A stretch of 56,001 bases of DNA from Halomonadaceae bacterium T82-2 (GTDB lineage: Bacteria; Pseudomonadota; Gammaproteobacteria; Pseudomonadales; Halomonadaceae): positions 1 to 56,001 of the forward strand of contig LSBP01000030.1 of assembly GCA_001577635.1 (NCBI GenBank), in the 5' to 3' direction. This document shows, in pieces, positions 55,883 to 56,001 of this stretch (position 1 is the first letter of the stretch; the number at the start of each line of letters is the position of its first letter). A model generated the notes under the pieces. The model was not told where the DNA came from. It made no database searches and saw only the letters and a program-made list of their open reading frames with translations. The position numbers were made by a program, and so were the translations under genes.

Positions 55883-56001
55883 AACAGCGACGGGACGGCC
55901 GTGGCCGTCCCGTCGGGGTCCTGCGTGGGTTGCGCTAGCACCGCTTAGAGCTCATCTCCTCCAAACTCCAGCAATGGTGGGCGCCGGGGACAAGGCGAAG
56001 C
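55870..56001. repeat. Right arm of window-terminal inverted repeat
   Basis: Reverse complement of the left arm, exact over 55903-56001. The less exact inner part reaches into the last codons of the LysR gene (from about 55870). It contains a 12-bp perfect hairpin (55889-55900 with 55903-55914, loop GT) seven bases past the LysR stop, a likely terminator although without T's. No gene is recognised beyond it. Confidence 0.85.

Overview
The window is about 56 kb of GC-rich DNA from a halophilic gammaproteobacterium, most likely Halomonas or a close relative in the Halomonadaceae. This rests on three things: the housekeeping order leuCDB-asd-fimV-truA-trpFBA-accD-folC-dedD-cvpA-purF-metZ, which is typical of Pseudomonas/Halomonas-type genomes; polyhydroxyalkanoate (PHA) genes with a Halomonas-like synthase; and acidic protein tails such as that of AccD. 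No rRNA, tRNA, CRISPR array or intact transposase was seen.

Layout. Positions 1-131 and 55870-56001 form an inverted repeat at the extreme ends, with 99 bp identical. 139-1732 holds a universal stress protein, an AEC permease and a 31-codon membrane ORF. 1889-4395 holds an alpha/beta hydrolase, a patatin lipase and an Smr nuclease-domain protein. 4532-9665 runs prmB-aroC and then a DUF6489-like gene, a phasin and PHA synthase. 9701-15627 is a LysR gene divergent from leuCD-leuB-asd; the two leu intergenic gaps each carry a copy of a structured repeat. 15832-18001 is a fimV-like gene interrupted by a frameshift at a (GAGCCC)14 tract. 18054-28178 is the conserved biosynthetic run truA to metZ. 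28262-36010 is a mixed region: DJ-1/PfpI protein, FAD oxidoreductase, aldo/keto reductase, MATE pump, LysE exporter, ExoD, TM2 protein, Fe(II)/2-oxoglutarate oxygenase and a cold-shock protein.

36028-55882 is the most interesting part, a 20-kb acid-sugar catabolic island. The first half has a XylX-like 2-keto-3-deoxypentonate dehydratase divergent from SDR-pdxA2-DUF1537 kinase, then a TRAP transporter (P-Q-M), an Ldh2-type dehydrogenase and a GntR/FCD regulator. The second half, on the minus strand, has L-fuconate dehydratase, a second TRAP transporter with a GlcD-like FAD oxidase, and SDR-FAH hydrolase-UxaA-family dehydratase, with a LysR gene divergent at the end. Together they suggest direct uptake of sugar acids, dehydration by two unrelated dehydratases to 2-keto-3-deoxy acids, oxidation (SDR) and cleavage (FAH hydrolase) to pyruvate plus lactate or glycolate, and oxidation of that 2-hydroxyacid by the FAD enzyme. 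A parallel kinase-PdxA2 branch would handle four-carbon acids. A 13-bp motif built on GTATGACA lies at three of the island's promoters and may be the operator of the GntR regulator, tying the two halves into one regulon.

All calls come from reading the sequence and from remembered family knowledge. No database search was run, and substrate assignments within the island are inferences.
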